This document shows, in pieces, positions 44,600 to 52,594 of a stretch of 64,000 nt of DNA. The stretch is from Telluribacter sp035998675. GTDB lineage: Bacteria; Bacteroidota; Bacteroidia; Cytophagales; Spirosomataceae. The stretch's first letter is position 1; each line of letters begins with the position of its first letter. Under the pieces are notes generated by a model. It had not been told where the DNA came from and searched no databases. It saw only the letters and a list, made by a program, of their open reading frames with translations. Location of the stretch: positions 310,001-374,000 of the forward strand of contig NZ_DASYHI010000024.1 of the NCBI RefSeq assembly GCF_035998675.1, written 5' to 3'. Both the position numbers and the translations under genes were made by a program.

Positions 44600-47500
44600 A
44601 TGAAGGCTATTCGTTTATTTCCTGTAATCTGGTTTGTCCTGGGCTGGTGCGTGGCTCCGGCTGTATTTGCCCAGCAGAATAAAACGCAGTCCGTGCGCAC
44701 CAGGATCAATAGTCCGGAAGAGGAACTGGCGGGATTTAAGGTACCTGAGGGCTTTATTGTGGAGCTGGTCGCCAGCGAACGGGACAGTATTGTGAATCCG
44801 ATCGACCTTACCTTCGACGACGCCGGTCGTCTCTGGACCCAAACCGCCCGCATGTACCCGCTGGACCCCGTTGCCGATATCAAGTGGAATGATTTGCTGC
44901 GGCTGATGGATGACCCGGAAGCCCAGAAAAACCACCCCGCCTTTAAACGTATCCTGGATCTGTACCAGGGCAAGACCAAGGGTACTGATAAGATACTGGT
45001 ACTCTCGGACCTGTACGGCAGCGCACCCGTTAAAACGACTACCTGGGCGGAGGGCCTGACTATTCCCATGAGTATCCTTCCTTACCGGGATGGCGCGTAC
45101 GTGGCGCAGGGGTCGGAGCTTTTTTTCTTATCTGATACCGACCAGGACGGAAAAGCCGACCGGCGCACGCCCCTGCTCACTGGCTTTGGCTTTACCGATA
45201 CCCACACCATGGTACATACGCTGGTGCGGGGGCCCGGCCACTGGGTCCACTTCAGTCAGGGAGCATTGAATAAGGGAGAAGTGTCTTCCCTAATCAGCGG
45301 AGCCAGACTAAAATTAGACTACAGTAAAATTGCCCGCTTTTCGCTGGATGCGAAGAAGCTTGAGCTTGTCAGCGCCGGTCTTAACAATATCTGGGGGTTT
45401 CAACTCCGGGGTACCGGCCAGTGGTACGGTTCGGAGGCCAATGACCTGGGATACTCCGTGGTACCTCTCGAACCGGGTAGCGCTTTTCCGGGGATTGGCA
45501 ACGAGCGTTTACGTAGCTACCAGCCGTGGGTACCTCAGCTACATACGTTTCGGGTAGGAGGAACGGGCATCTCCGGTACTGCCTTCGCCGACGATGCCGC
45601 GGGGTCTTTTCCGGATGAATACAAAAATGTAGCCTTTCTGGCCAATCCCATTACCAGTACCATCAATGCCGTTCACATTGTCCGTAACTCCGACGGCTCA
45701 GTTACGGCCCGGCACCTGCCCGATCTGCTTACGTCAGAAGATGACTGGTTTCGGCCTGTCAATATGGAGTTCGGGCCGGATGGCAGCCTGTACATTGCCG
45801 ACTGGTACAACAAGATCGTTTCACACAATGAGCTTCCGACCACGCACCCGGACCGGGACAAAAGACACGGCCGCATCTGGCGGATCCGTCATAGCAGCCA
45901 AAAGCCCCGTACCGTTCCAAACCTCTACACCGTCCGCACAGAGGAGCTGGTAGAGCACCTGAAATCGCCTTCCCTATGGGAAAAACGCGCGGCATGGCAC
46001 CAGATCACGGACCGCCCTGTATCCGAAACCCAAAAGTTGGGGGACCAGCTGGTCCTCCTGGCCTCCGATGATTCTCAGGATGAGATTACCCGCATCCATG
46101 CGCTCTGGTCGATGGAAGGTATCCGGCAGTACGACCCCCCATTTATGGCTTCGCTCTTAGAGTCTCCCCTACACGATCTGAGGCGGGAAGCCGTCCGCTC
46201 GCTCACCAGCTTTTCGCTAAGTCCGGCGGAACTGGCCGATAGGCTCAGAGAACTGATCGAAGACCCTGATCCCGCCGTTCGTGCGCAGGTACTTCGTACA
46301 CTTACCGAAGCCGGAGGGGCCGATGGGGCTACCATTGATCTACTGGTGCGGGCTTCCAAACCCGAACTGCTAGGCCATGCCATGGGGGGTAGTTATGAAA
46401 GAAAGTTTGAGCGTTATCTGGCCCGTAAAGCCTTGGAACAGTACCCCGACCAGCTACAGAAGTACCTCGAAGCTCCACTAGCCGGGGACATTCCGGTAGT
46501 TAATATACTCTGGGCTATCCAGGCCCTGCCAGCCGAAGCCAAGGAAAAGGCCTTTCTCAAATTCTGGCCGCAGGCCCGGCTCAATAGCCTGGACGAACCT
46601 ACTTTCGTGAGCGTAGCCGGAATGCTGGGTAATAAAGAAATTGTAAAGATGGTAAAGCCCCTTCTGGAGAATCCGGCCCGGGCGGTGGCCTATACTACCT
46701 TTGCCGTGCAGAACCAGTCCCAAGTACAGTCGGCCGAGCTGGCCGAACTACTGGAAGTACCCGTACGAACGTTGTTAAAGAGTACCGCCCCCTCCGAAGT
46801 AAAGTTGGCGCTGGATGCCGCCGGACGGTTCAGGATGGATAAAGTACGGGATGCCGTGGTACCTCTGGTACATGATCAAACCTCCGACCCTATCCTAAAG
46901 CTGGCGCTCAGAGCCCTGGAAAACAATCCTGATGCCAATCAGGGGGTTTTTGCCGGGGTTGTCCAAAACAAAAAAATCAGCTTTGACCTCCGGGCGGCGG
47001 CCCTGAACAGCCTGGCCAAAGCCGACCCGCTGGCCGGCCAGCGGGTCCTGCAGACCTGGATCGCTGACCTGACGGCTACGCAGAAAAACGAATTGGCTAC
47101 CCTGCTGTCGGGTACCAGCCAGGGAGCGGGTTTGCTGATGACCCTGCACGAGAAAAAACAAATGGAACTATCGGCCTTTGATGTGGGCGCGGCGGAGCGC
47201 CTGGTTACCTCCAGTCGCAACGATCGCCGGGCTGAGGCCATTAGGGAGGCCGTTAAAAAGCGGGAGGAGGAAAAGAAAAAAGCCTTCCGGGGGCAACTCC
47301 GCCACTATAAGGCTATCGCGGAGAAAAATACCGGCAACGCCGGCAAAGGAAAGGTACTCTTTCAGACCTGCCTGATGTGCCACCAGGCCGGGAACCAGGG
47401 TCAGAGCATCGCGCCCGCACTGGATGGTTCCGCTTCGCGCGAAACCGAAGCGCTCCTGACGGCCATTCTTGATCCCGATGCCGCCGTAGAATCCGGCTAC

Positions 47501-47737
47501 GCCGTGTACCGCATTACCAAAAAAGATGGAAGTACCGTAGAAGGGTACCTGGTCAGTAAAGACAGCCGCGGTACTACCCTGGCCTTTATAGGAGGTACCA
47601 AAGTATTTGTAGAAGCCGCGACCATCCGAAGTCAGGGTTTTCTGGCCGGGCGTTCATTCATGGTCAAAGGACTCCTGGATAACTACAACGACCAACAGGT
47701 AGCCGATTTGCTTTCTTACATACGTACCCTAAAATAA
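44600..47737 (+). CDS. PVC-type haem-binding CxxCH protein
   Basis: 1045 residues from the ATG at 44600 with a signal peptide (to ~AVFAQQ). A six-bladed propeller-like N-terminal half (VNPIDLTFDDAGRLW, FGPDGSLYIADWYNKIVSHNE) is followed by HEAT-like helical repeats (~440-880) and a C-terminal cytochrome-c domain with one CLMCH haem site (Cys924-His928). The family occurs in Planctomycetes and Bacteroidota and is thought to oxidise carbohydrates or similar substrates in the periplasm. It lies 92 bp after the DUF1080 gene. Confidence 0.92.
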   Translation: MKAIRLFPVIWFVLGWCVAPAVFAQQNKTQSVRTRINSPEEELAGFKVPEGFIVELVASERDSIVNPIDLTFDDAGRLWTQTARMYPLDPVADIKWNDLLRLMDDPEAQKNHPAFKRILDLYQGKTKGTDKILVLSDLYGSAPVKTTTWAEGLTIPMSILPYRDGAYVAQGSELFFLSDTDQDGKADRRTPLLTGFGFTDTHTMVHTLVRGPGHWVHFSQGALNKGEVSSLISGARLKLDYSKIARFSLDAKKLELVSAGLNNIWGFQLRGTGQWYGSEANDLGYSVVPLEPGSAFPGIGNERLRSYQPWVPQLHTFRVGGTGISGTAFADDAAGSFPDEYKNVAFLANPITSTINAVHIVRNSDGSVTARHLPDLLTSEDDWFRPVNMEFGPDGSLYIADWYNKIVSHNELPTTHPDRDKRHGRIWRIRHSSQKPRTVPNLYTVRTEELVEHLKSPSLWEKRAAWHQITDRPVSETQKLGDQLVLLASDDSQDEITRIHALWSMEGIRQYDPPFMASLLESPLHDLRREAVRSLTSFSLSPAELADRLRELIEDPDPAVRAQVLRTLTEAGGADGATIDLLVRASKPELLGHAMGGSYERKFERYLARKALEQYPDQLQKYLEAPLAGDIPVVNILWAIQALPAEAKEKAFLKFWPQARLNSLDEPTFVSVAGMLGNKEIVKMVKPLLENPARAVAYTTFAVQNQSQVQSAELAELLEVPVRTLLKSTAPSEVKLALDAAGRFRMDKVRDAVVPLVHDQTSDPILKLALRALENNPDANQGVFAGVVQNKKISFDLRAAALNSLAKADPLAGQRVLQTWIADLTATQKNELATLLSGTSQGAGLLMTLHEKKQMELSAFDVGAAERLVTSSRNDRRAEAIREAVKKREEEKKKAFRGQLRHYKAIAEKNTGNAGKGKVLFQTCLMCHQAGNQGQSIAPALDGSASRETEALLTAILDPDAAVESGYAVYRITKKDGSTVEGYLVSKDSRGTTLAFIGGTKVFVEAATIRSQGFLAGRSFMVKGLLDNYNDQQVADLLSYIRTLK

Positions 47738-47745
47738 TTACAGTT

Positions 47746-48087
47746 ATGGTCCGACATTCGGTGGTCCGACATTCGGTGGTTCGAGAGTCAATCGTCAGAC
47801 ACTTCGGTGTGTTCAAGTTCAAAGAAGCCGTTACCGACAACGAAATAGAGGAGTGCTTTAGGACCATGATGGGGATGGTGGGTGCCATACCCGGACTGCT
47901 GACTATGGAATATGGTCCCTACGACGGAAACGAAGGCTTGAACGAAGACTTTACCCACGGCTTTGTCATGACATTCGACAGTCCGGAATCCCGCGACGCC
48001 TACCTGCCTCATCCACTCCACGAGCAGGTAAAAGAACTGGTCGTGCCCCGGCTGGAACGGGTTATCGTTTTTGATTTTATAGTTTAA
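47746..48087 (+). CDS. Dabb (stress-responsive A/B barrel) protein
   Basis: 113 residues. The core (IVRHFGVFKFKEAVTDNEIEE..., from ~residue 16) is the ~97-residue dimeric alpha/beta barrel of the Dabb family, with MTFDSPESRDAYLPHP as the conserved segment. The first 15 residues repeat VRHSV and come from a 15-bp DNA duplication; the ancestral start was probably near IVRHFGVF. It lies 8 bp after the PVC-type gene, so it is co-transcribed. A catalytic role is not known. Confidence 0.88.
   Translation: MVRHSVVRHSVVRESIVRHFGVFKFKEAVTDNEIEECFRTMMGMVGAIPGLLTMEYGPYDGNEGLNEDFTHGFVMTFDSPESRDAYLPHPLHEQVKELVVPRLERVIVFDFIV
47748..47777 (+). repeat. 15-bp tandem duplication at the Dabb start
   Basis: GGTCCGACATTCGGT occurs twice in direct succession (47748-47762, 47763-47777), followed by a degenerate third copy. 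It lengthens the Dabb N-terminus by repeated VRHSV. Confidence 0.9.
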
Positions 48088-48136
48088 ATAAAGCCTTCCT
48101 TGATCAAACCGTACACTTCAACCCTGCTCCTGCCCC

Positions 48137-49384
48137 ATGACTGCCTCTGATCAATCTATCATAGTACTGGGTTGCTTTGATACCAAAGGCGAGGTTTTTG
48201 CCTGGCTGCGCGAGTGCCTGCTGGCGCAGGGCGAGCGGGTCCTTACCATCAATACCGGCGTGCTGGGTACTACCGACCGGTTTCCGGTGGATATCGAAGC
48301 AGAAGCGGTGGCCGAAGCCGCGGGGGTGACCCTCACCGAGCTGCGCACCAGGCGGGACCGCGGACAAGCCGTGGACTGCATGGGCAGGGGAGCCGCCAGG
48401 GTACTATCCCGATTAGTGGAAGCAGGAAAAGTAAAAGCGGCCATCGGCATGGGCGGCGGCGGAGGTACTTACATCGCGCTGGCTGCCATGCAGGCCGTAC
48501 CACTGGGCATTCCCAAGCTGTGTCTGAGTACAGTGGCCGCCAAGGATCTGTCCCGCCAGGTGGGCGATAAGGATATTACCCTGATGCCCTCTGTGGTAGA
48601 CGTAGCCGGTCTCAACAGTATCATTGGTCCGCTGGTCCAGCAGGCTGCGGCGGCCATCGGTGCCATGGCTGGGGTAGCCCGAACCGCTACGACCGCTACG
48701 GCCGGTAGTATCGCCATCAGTATGTTTGGCAACACCACCGCCTGCGTCGATGCCTGCACCGAACTTCTGACCCGACAAGGCTACGAGGTCTTAGCTTTTC
48801 ACGCCACGGGAGTAGGTGGCAAGACCATGGAAGCCCTGATCCGGGAAGGCTGCTTTGACGCGGTTCTGGACGTAACCACCACCGAACTGGCCGATGACCT
48901 GTGCGGGGGCATCTGCAGCGCCGGACCCGAACGACTGACCGCCGCAGCCCGGATGGAGATTCCGCAGGTGGTGGTTCCGGGTTGTCTGGATATGGTTAAC
49001 TTTGCCCATCCCGATACGGTACCAGCGCCCTACCGGCACCGGGAACTGTACCGCTGGGCGCCGGACGTGACGCTGATGCGGACCAATGCGGAAGAGAACC
49101 GGCAACTGGGCGAGCAGCTGGCCCAAAAATTAAACCCATCCGTGGCTCCCGTGGCTGTGCTGTTGCCCCTGAAAGGAATATCACAGATCGATGCCGAAGG
49201 CGGTGTATTTTATCGCCCTGAAATAAATAGGGTTTTATTTGATACCATACAGACCCATGCCGCGGAGCATATAGGAGTAAGAGAGGTTGCCGCCCATATC
49301 AACGACCGGGCGTTTGCCGACGTACTGGTACAAACTCTGCTGGACCTGATTCAAAAGGACAAAATAACAAAAGCAGGTACTTAG
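48137..49384 (+). CDS. Tm-1-like ATP-binding domain protein (UPF0261)
   Basis: 415 residues. Features are VLGCFDTKGEVF at the N-terminus, GMGGGGGTYIAL (nucleotide-binding glycine loop) and PQVVVPGCLDMVNF. This is the N-terminal part of the plant Tm-1 protein as an independent gene. It lies 50 bp after the Dabb gene and 42 bp before the second Tm-1 half. The biochemical role is not established. Confidence 0.92.
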   Translation: MTASDQSIIVLGCFDTKGEVFAWLRECLLAQGERVLTINTGVLGTTDRFPVDIEAEAVAEAAGVTLTELRTRRDRGQAVDCMGRGAARVLSRLVEAGKVKAAIGMGGGGGTYIALAAMQAVPLGIPKLCLSTVAAKDLSRQVGDKDITLMPSVVDVAGLNSIIGPLVQQAAAAIGAMAGVARTATTATAGSIAISMFGNTTACVDACTELLTRQGYEVLAFHATGVGGKTMEALIREGCFDAVLDVTTTELADDLCGGICSAGPERLTAAARMEIPQVVVPGCLDMVNFAHPDTVPAPYRHRELYRWAPDVTLMRTNAEENRQLGEQLAQKLNPSVAPVAVLLPLKGISQIDAEGGVFYRPEINRVLFDTIQTHAAEHIGVREVAAHINDRAFADVLVQTLLDLIQKDKITKAGT

Positions 49385-49425
49385 GGTATCTTTATATCTA
49401 TTTCAAACAATCAAGACAGACTACT

Positions 49426-50298
49426 ATGCCAAATCCATGGACCGGTAAGGGGAATCCCTATACCCGACAGGAGGTCAGAGAGCGCCTGCGGGCTACGCTG
49501 GATCAGAAAAACGCCATTATCGCGGCCGGAGCGGGGACGGGAATCAGCGCCAAATTCATCGAAAAAGGCGGGGCCGATCTGATCATTATCTATAATTCAG
49601 GCCGCTTCCGGATGGCCGGACACGGCTCCACGGCCGGCCTGATGGCCTACGGCGATGCCAATGCCGTGGCCATGGAAATCGGGGAGTTTGAAGTACTGCC
49701 CGTGGTGGAGGAAATCCCCGTTATTTGTGGCGTACACGGTTCCGACCCCCGCCGCCGGATCTGGCACCATCTGCTGAAGGTAAAAGAAATGGGTTTTTCA
49801 GGCATCAATAATTTCCCGACCCACTCCATCGTAGACGGGCAGTTCCGGCAGGTACTGGAAGAAACCGGAATGGGCTTTGACAAAGAAGTGGAGATGGTCC
49901 GGATTGCCAGCAAGATGGAGCTTTTCTCCATCGTGTACGTAGCCAAACCGGAGGAAGCCCGGCAAATGGCCGAAGCCGGTGCCGACGCCATTATTGCCCA
50001 CGTAGGTACTACGGTAGGTGGTTCTATTGGCGTGGTAGAGGCCTCCTGCACCATGGACGACGCCATTGAGCGTACCCAACAAATCATAGAAGCCGCCCGG
50101 GCCGTCAACCCCGACCTTTTTTTCCTGACCCACGGCGGACCGGTCAATACTCCAGAGGATGTACGACAAATCCTGGACGCCACCGATGCCCATGGTTTTG
50201 TCGGCGCTTCCTCGCTCGAGCGTATGGGCGTAGAGGCTTCCCTAACGGACCTGACCCGTCGCTTTAAAGCCCTCACGCTGCCGGACCGGCAGAAGTAG
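49426..50298 (+). CDS. TIM-barrel protein (phosphoenolpyruvate-hydrolase family, Tm-1 C-terminal half)
   Basis: 290 residues with a TIM-barrel pattern: IIAAGAGTGISAKF, ADLIIIYNSGRFRM, VICGVHGSDPRR, GADAIIAHVGTTVGG and FFLTHGGPVNTPEDV. It corresponds to the C-terminal half of plant Tm-1 and the bacterial PEP-hydrolase family. It lies right after the UPF0261 gene, so the pair probably forms one functional unit, as the plant fusion suggests. The substrate is unknown. Confidence 0.92.
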   Translation: MPNPWTGKGNPYTRQEVRERLRATLDQKNAIIAAGAGTGISAKFIEKGGADLIIIYNSGRFRMAGHGSTAGLMAYGDANAVAMEIGEFEVLPVVEEIPVICGVHGSDPRRRIWHHLLKVKEMGFSGINNFPTHSIVDGQFRQVLEETGMGFDKEVEMVRIASKMELFSIVYVAKPEEARQMAEAGADAIIAHVGTTVGGSIGVVEASCTMDDAIERTQQIIEAARAVNPDLFFLTHGGPVNTPEDVRQILDATDAHGFVGASSLERMGVEASLTDLTRRFKALTLPDRQK

Positions 50299-50381
50299 GG
50301 GTTGGGTAGCCCGCACTGATGCTTTACGTTAATGAGAATTTCTTAATGAAGTGATAGGTACTTCTTTTGCAAAATCTGTTC

Positions 50382-51362
50382 ATGCCTGACCACATTCTTG
50401 ATTATTTCCAGTATACTTTCTCACACCTGAATACAGGTGGAGGCAGAACCAAAGAAATGGCTCCTCATAAGCCCATATTATTACTTTCTGTTATTCAGGC
50501 GTATGAAAATAAAATACTTACTTCCAACCAAATCCCTATTTCTCCAGAGCTAACCAATCTGTTCCGATCCAACTGGAATTTATTTGTCACAACCAATCAT
50601 ACGCCCGGTTTTGCACTACCCTTTTTCCACCTCAAAAACGAGAAAGGAAACTGGTGGGAACTTGTGGCTAATCCGGGCTGTGAAATGTGGGTACAGAACG
50701 GAAAGCTGAGTAGTTTCAGTAGTTTAAGTGCCGCGGTCGCTTACGCTCAAATCGATCCTAAGCTAGCTCACTTGCTCCAGAATGAAGTGACGCGTCAGGT
50801 ACTTCGTCAGGTTTTGTTAAGTACTTATTTTCCGGGACGTGCCATGGAGACAGCCCGTGCGGATACGCATCTGGATGAATTGAAGCGTGAAATGCTGGAA
50901 GAGTCGCCTTCTGAATACCGGGCAAAGCTAAAAAGCCTGAAAACCCGGCTTGACCCCGAAACGTACCAGATTGAAATATATGCCCGCAATACGCTCTTTC
51001 GACGCGAAATCACCCGTATCTACGACGATACCTGTTGCATTACCGGTGTACGCGTAGCGGCTCATTATTCTTTTTCAATGGTAGATGCCTGCCATATAGT
51101 ACCTTTCTATAAAACCTATAATAATCACCCTACCAACGGCATTGCGCTCTGCCCGAACCTGCACCGGGCCTTCGATAAAGGCGCTATCTCTATTGATACC
51201 AAGTACCGCGTAATGGTTTCGCCAACCTTCGTCGAAAATGAAAAAAGTACCTACAGCCTGAAATCAGTAGCCGGAAAACAAATAGAATTACCAAAAGAGG
51301 AGCGGTATCTGCCAGATCCGGAAGCGCTGGATTGGCACAGGAACAGTATATTTAAAGGTTGA
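50382..51362 (+). CDS. HNH endonuclease with N-terminal sulfur-binding-like domain
   Basis: 326 residues from the ATG at 50382. The N-terminal ~150 residues resemble the sulfur-binding domain (SBD) of McrA-type nucleases that recognise phosphorothioate DNA: MAPHKPILLLSVIQAY (26-41), the LTNLFRSNW helix and PFFHLKNEKGNWWEL (80-94). The C-terminal HNH domain has Cys218/Cys219, His238 (ACHIVPF), Asn252 and His261 (NLHRAFD). This SBD-HNH layout is that of SprMcrA-like proteins. The SBD call is from motif resemblance; the HNH call is firm. No dnd or ssp genes are in the window. It has lower GC and fewer GTAC sites than its neighbours, and lies next to a tRNA-associated repeat. Confidence 0.82.
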   Translation: MPDHILDYFQYTFSHLNTGGGRTKEMAPHKPILLLSVIQAYENKILTSNQIPISPELTNLFRSNWNLFVTTNHTPGFALPFFHLKNEKGNWWELVANPGCEMWVQNGKLSSFSSLSAAVAYAQIDPKLAHLLQNEVTRQVLRQVLLSTYFPGRAMETARADTHLDELKREMLEESPSEYRAKLKSLKTRLDPETYQIEIYARNTLFRREITRIYDDTCCITGVRVAAHYSFSMVDACHIVPFYKTYNNHPTNGIALCPNLHRAFDKGAISIDTKYRVMVSPTFVENEKSTYSLKSVAGKQIELPKEERYLPDPEALDWHRNSIFKG

Positions 51363-51384
51363 AAGGGCGGAGGTACTTAATCCA

Positions 51385-51416
51385 ACAAAAAAGCCCCGGA
51401 TTTCTCTGAGGCTTTT
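51385..51416. terminator. Repeat copy A: tRNA-associated terminator
   Basis: Stem GCCCCGGA/TCTGAGGC (51393-51400, 51405-51412) with T-runs on either strand (TTTTTT on minus; CTTTTTC on plus). It is nearly identical to copies B and C and is followed by the last 15 nt of a tRNA-fMet 3' end. It can also end the HNH gene, 23 bp upstream. Confidence 0.8.
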
Positions 51417-51422
51417 TCTTCG

Positions 51423-51436
51423 TAGCGGGAGCTGGA
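51423..51436 (-). repeat. tRNA-fMet 3'-end fragment (repeat copy A)
   Basis: TAGCGGGAGCTGGA is identical to the 3' end of tRNA-fMet (52339-52352, plus-strand reading) and similarity stops directly after it. With copy A terminator it forms the outer direct repeat of the DUF4160-DUF2442 insert. Confidence 0.8.
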
Positions 51437-51486
51437 CCATTCAAAATTTGTATCTATCAGGTTGTGTGGTAGGCAGAGGTACTTAT

Positions 51487-51750
51487 TCAGAACGGCGGTG
51501 GAGCTACCATTCCCTGATACAATTGGGAAACGGGAAAAATCAGGTCCCAGTCTTTCCCCCAGACAACATTGCCCCGCTCAATCCTGAATTGTTTAAAATT
51601 TGCCAGGCGGCGGTACTTATCATGCTGGGGATGAGAATGGTTTTTCAAAAACGGTCCAAAGTCAATAATTTGAGAGGTACCATCGGAAAACGATATCTTC
51701 AGACGGTACTCTTCAACATAGTCTGCCATAGTTACTGCCAATGTTCTCAT
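51487..51750 (-). CDS. DUF2442 protein
   Basis: 87 residues with the DUF2442 pattern: YVEEYRLKISFSDGTSQIIDFGPFL, FKQFRIERGNVVWGKDWDL. It overlaps the DUF4160 gene by 4 bp (ATGA-type coupling), the usual arrangement of this pair. The pair has been proposed as toxin-antitoxin-like, but no activity is proven. It lies within the repeat-bounded insert. Confidence 0.88.
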   Translation of the reverse strand: MRTLAVTMADYVEEYRLKISFSDGTSQIIDFGPFLKNHSHPQHDKYRRLANFKQFRIERGNVVWGKDWDLIFPVSQLYQGMVAPPPF

Positions 51751-52049
51751 AGTCTTTTTGTGATTTTACGAATCTTCGGTTTCTTCTTCAGAACAAAAAA
51801 TTCAAACCATTTCTGAGCAATTTCATCAGAATAAGCCTCTACTACTTTTGTAGCTTCTTTAAGATCTTTAACAGGTAACATTTCTATACCATCGGCTTTC
51901 CGTAGCTGAATATCTGATAGCTTTCCATCCTCAAAAAATAGCTCGAATATGGTTTCGTATTCAGCATGGCTCACATGTACATGAACTGGCAGGTGCTCAT
52001 TGCTGTAGAAATAAAATATAAGTCCAAAATATTCAATGAGCTTGGGCAT
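51747..52049 (-). CDS. DUF4160 protein
   Basis: 100 residues. Signature: I.E.FGLIFYFYSNEHLPVHVHVSHAEYE, with the His-x-His centre of DUF4160. It is the first gene of the overlapping DUF4160-DUF2442 pair. It is within the insert bounded by tRNA-terminator repeats B and A. GC content is clearly lower than in surrounding genes, consistent with acquisition. Confidence 0.88.
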   Translation of the reverse strand: MPKLIEYFGLIFYFYSNEHLPVHVHVSHAEYETIFELFFEDGKLSDIQLRKADGIEMLPVKDLKEATKVVEAYSDEIAQKWFEFFVLKKKPKIRKITKRL

Positions 52050-52152
52050 AGCAGCGCTAAATTAACCAGTGTAAAGAGATTAAGAAATAGATTATTACTT
52101 AATACGTATAAATTCAATCGAATTAGCCAGCTTTTTGATTTACACAAATAAA

Positions 52153-52184
52153 ACAAAAAAGCCTCAGATTTCTCTGAGGCTTTT
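52153..52184. terminator. Repeat copy B: tRNA-associated terminator
   Basis: Perfect stem GCCTCAGA/TCTGAGGC (52161-52168, 52173-52180), T6 on the minus strand. It follows the tRNA pseudogene in the same relative position as copy C follows the intact tRNA. Confidence 0.85.
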
Positions 52185-52189
52185 CTTCG

Positions 52190-52297
52190 TAGCGGGAGCT
52201 GGACAGGAAGGCCTGCCCCGTCGAACCAGCGATCTTTGGACAGTACGCCGCGCGGGTATGACCGGGGTGGCGTACCACCAACTTCTCCATCCCAGCG
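52190..52297 (-). pseudogene. Decayed tRNA-fMet copy
   Basis: 108 bp that align with the intact tRNA-fMet (73 nt) in four blocks: the 3' acceptor/T-stem (15 nt identical), TCGAACCAGCGATCTTTGG (T-arm/variable side), TATGA over the anticodon, and TACC.CCAACTTCTCCATCCC over the D-arm/acceptor. The blocks are separated by about 16-, 15- and ~11-nt insertions or replacements that break the cloverleaf. It lies 42 bp downstream of the intact gene. Confidence 0.7.
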
Positions 52298-52299
52298 CA

Positions 52300-52330
52300 A
52301 CAAAAAAGCCCCAGATTTCTCTGAGGCTTT
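52300..52330. terminator. Repeat copy C: tRNA-fMet terminator
   Basis: Stem GCCCCAGA/TCTGAGGC (52308-52315, 52320-52327), followed on the minus strand by TTTTTTG, 9 bp after the tRNA 3' end. Confidence 0.85.
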
Positions 52331-52338
52331 CATTCTAG

Positions 52339-52411
<73 letters not shown>

Positions 52412-52430
52412 GTGTCGTTGAATTGGAGTG

Positions 52431-52461
52431 CAAACATACGAGAGGATTTTCAAAAAATCAA
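52431..52461 (-). promoter_or_regulatory. Promoter of tRNA-fMet
   Basis: Minus strand: TTG (52459-52461), 20-nt spacer, TATGTTTG (52431-52438), about 20 bp before the tRNA. It lies back to back with the era -7 box. Confidence 0.65.
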
Positions 52462-52462
52462 C

Positions 52463-52470
52463 TACCTTTG
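52463..52470 (+). promoter_or_regulatory. Probable -7 box of era
   Basis: TACCTTTG on the plus strand fits TAnnTTTG. It implies a leader of about 118 nt before era, containing an 8-bp hairpin (52520-52540) and a T8 run (52559-52566). No TTG at -33. Confidence 0.4.
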
Positions 52471-52594
52471 TAAAAATATTTTTAGTAGCGTACTCTGTAC
52501 TGTTTCTCTCCTTGTTCCCCAACAACCGGGCGGGTTGTTGAGTTCGACTGCTATACGCTTTTTTTTATCTTCGAAGGAAAAAATCATTTTGGTT

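Noticed and set aside
52135..52338. Plus-strand frame through the tRNA repeats
   Set aside because: It is made of terminators and tRNA-like sequence read on the wrong strand.
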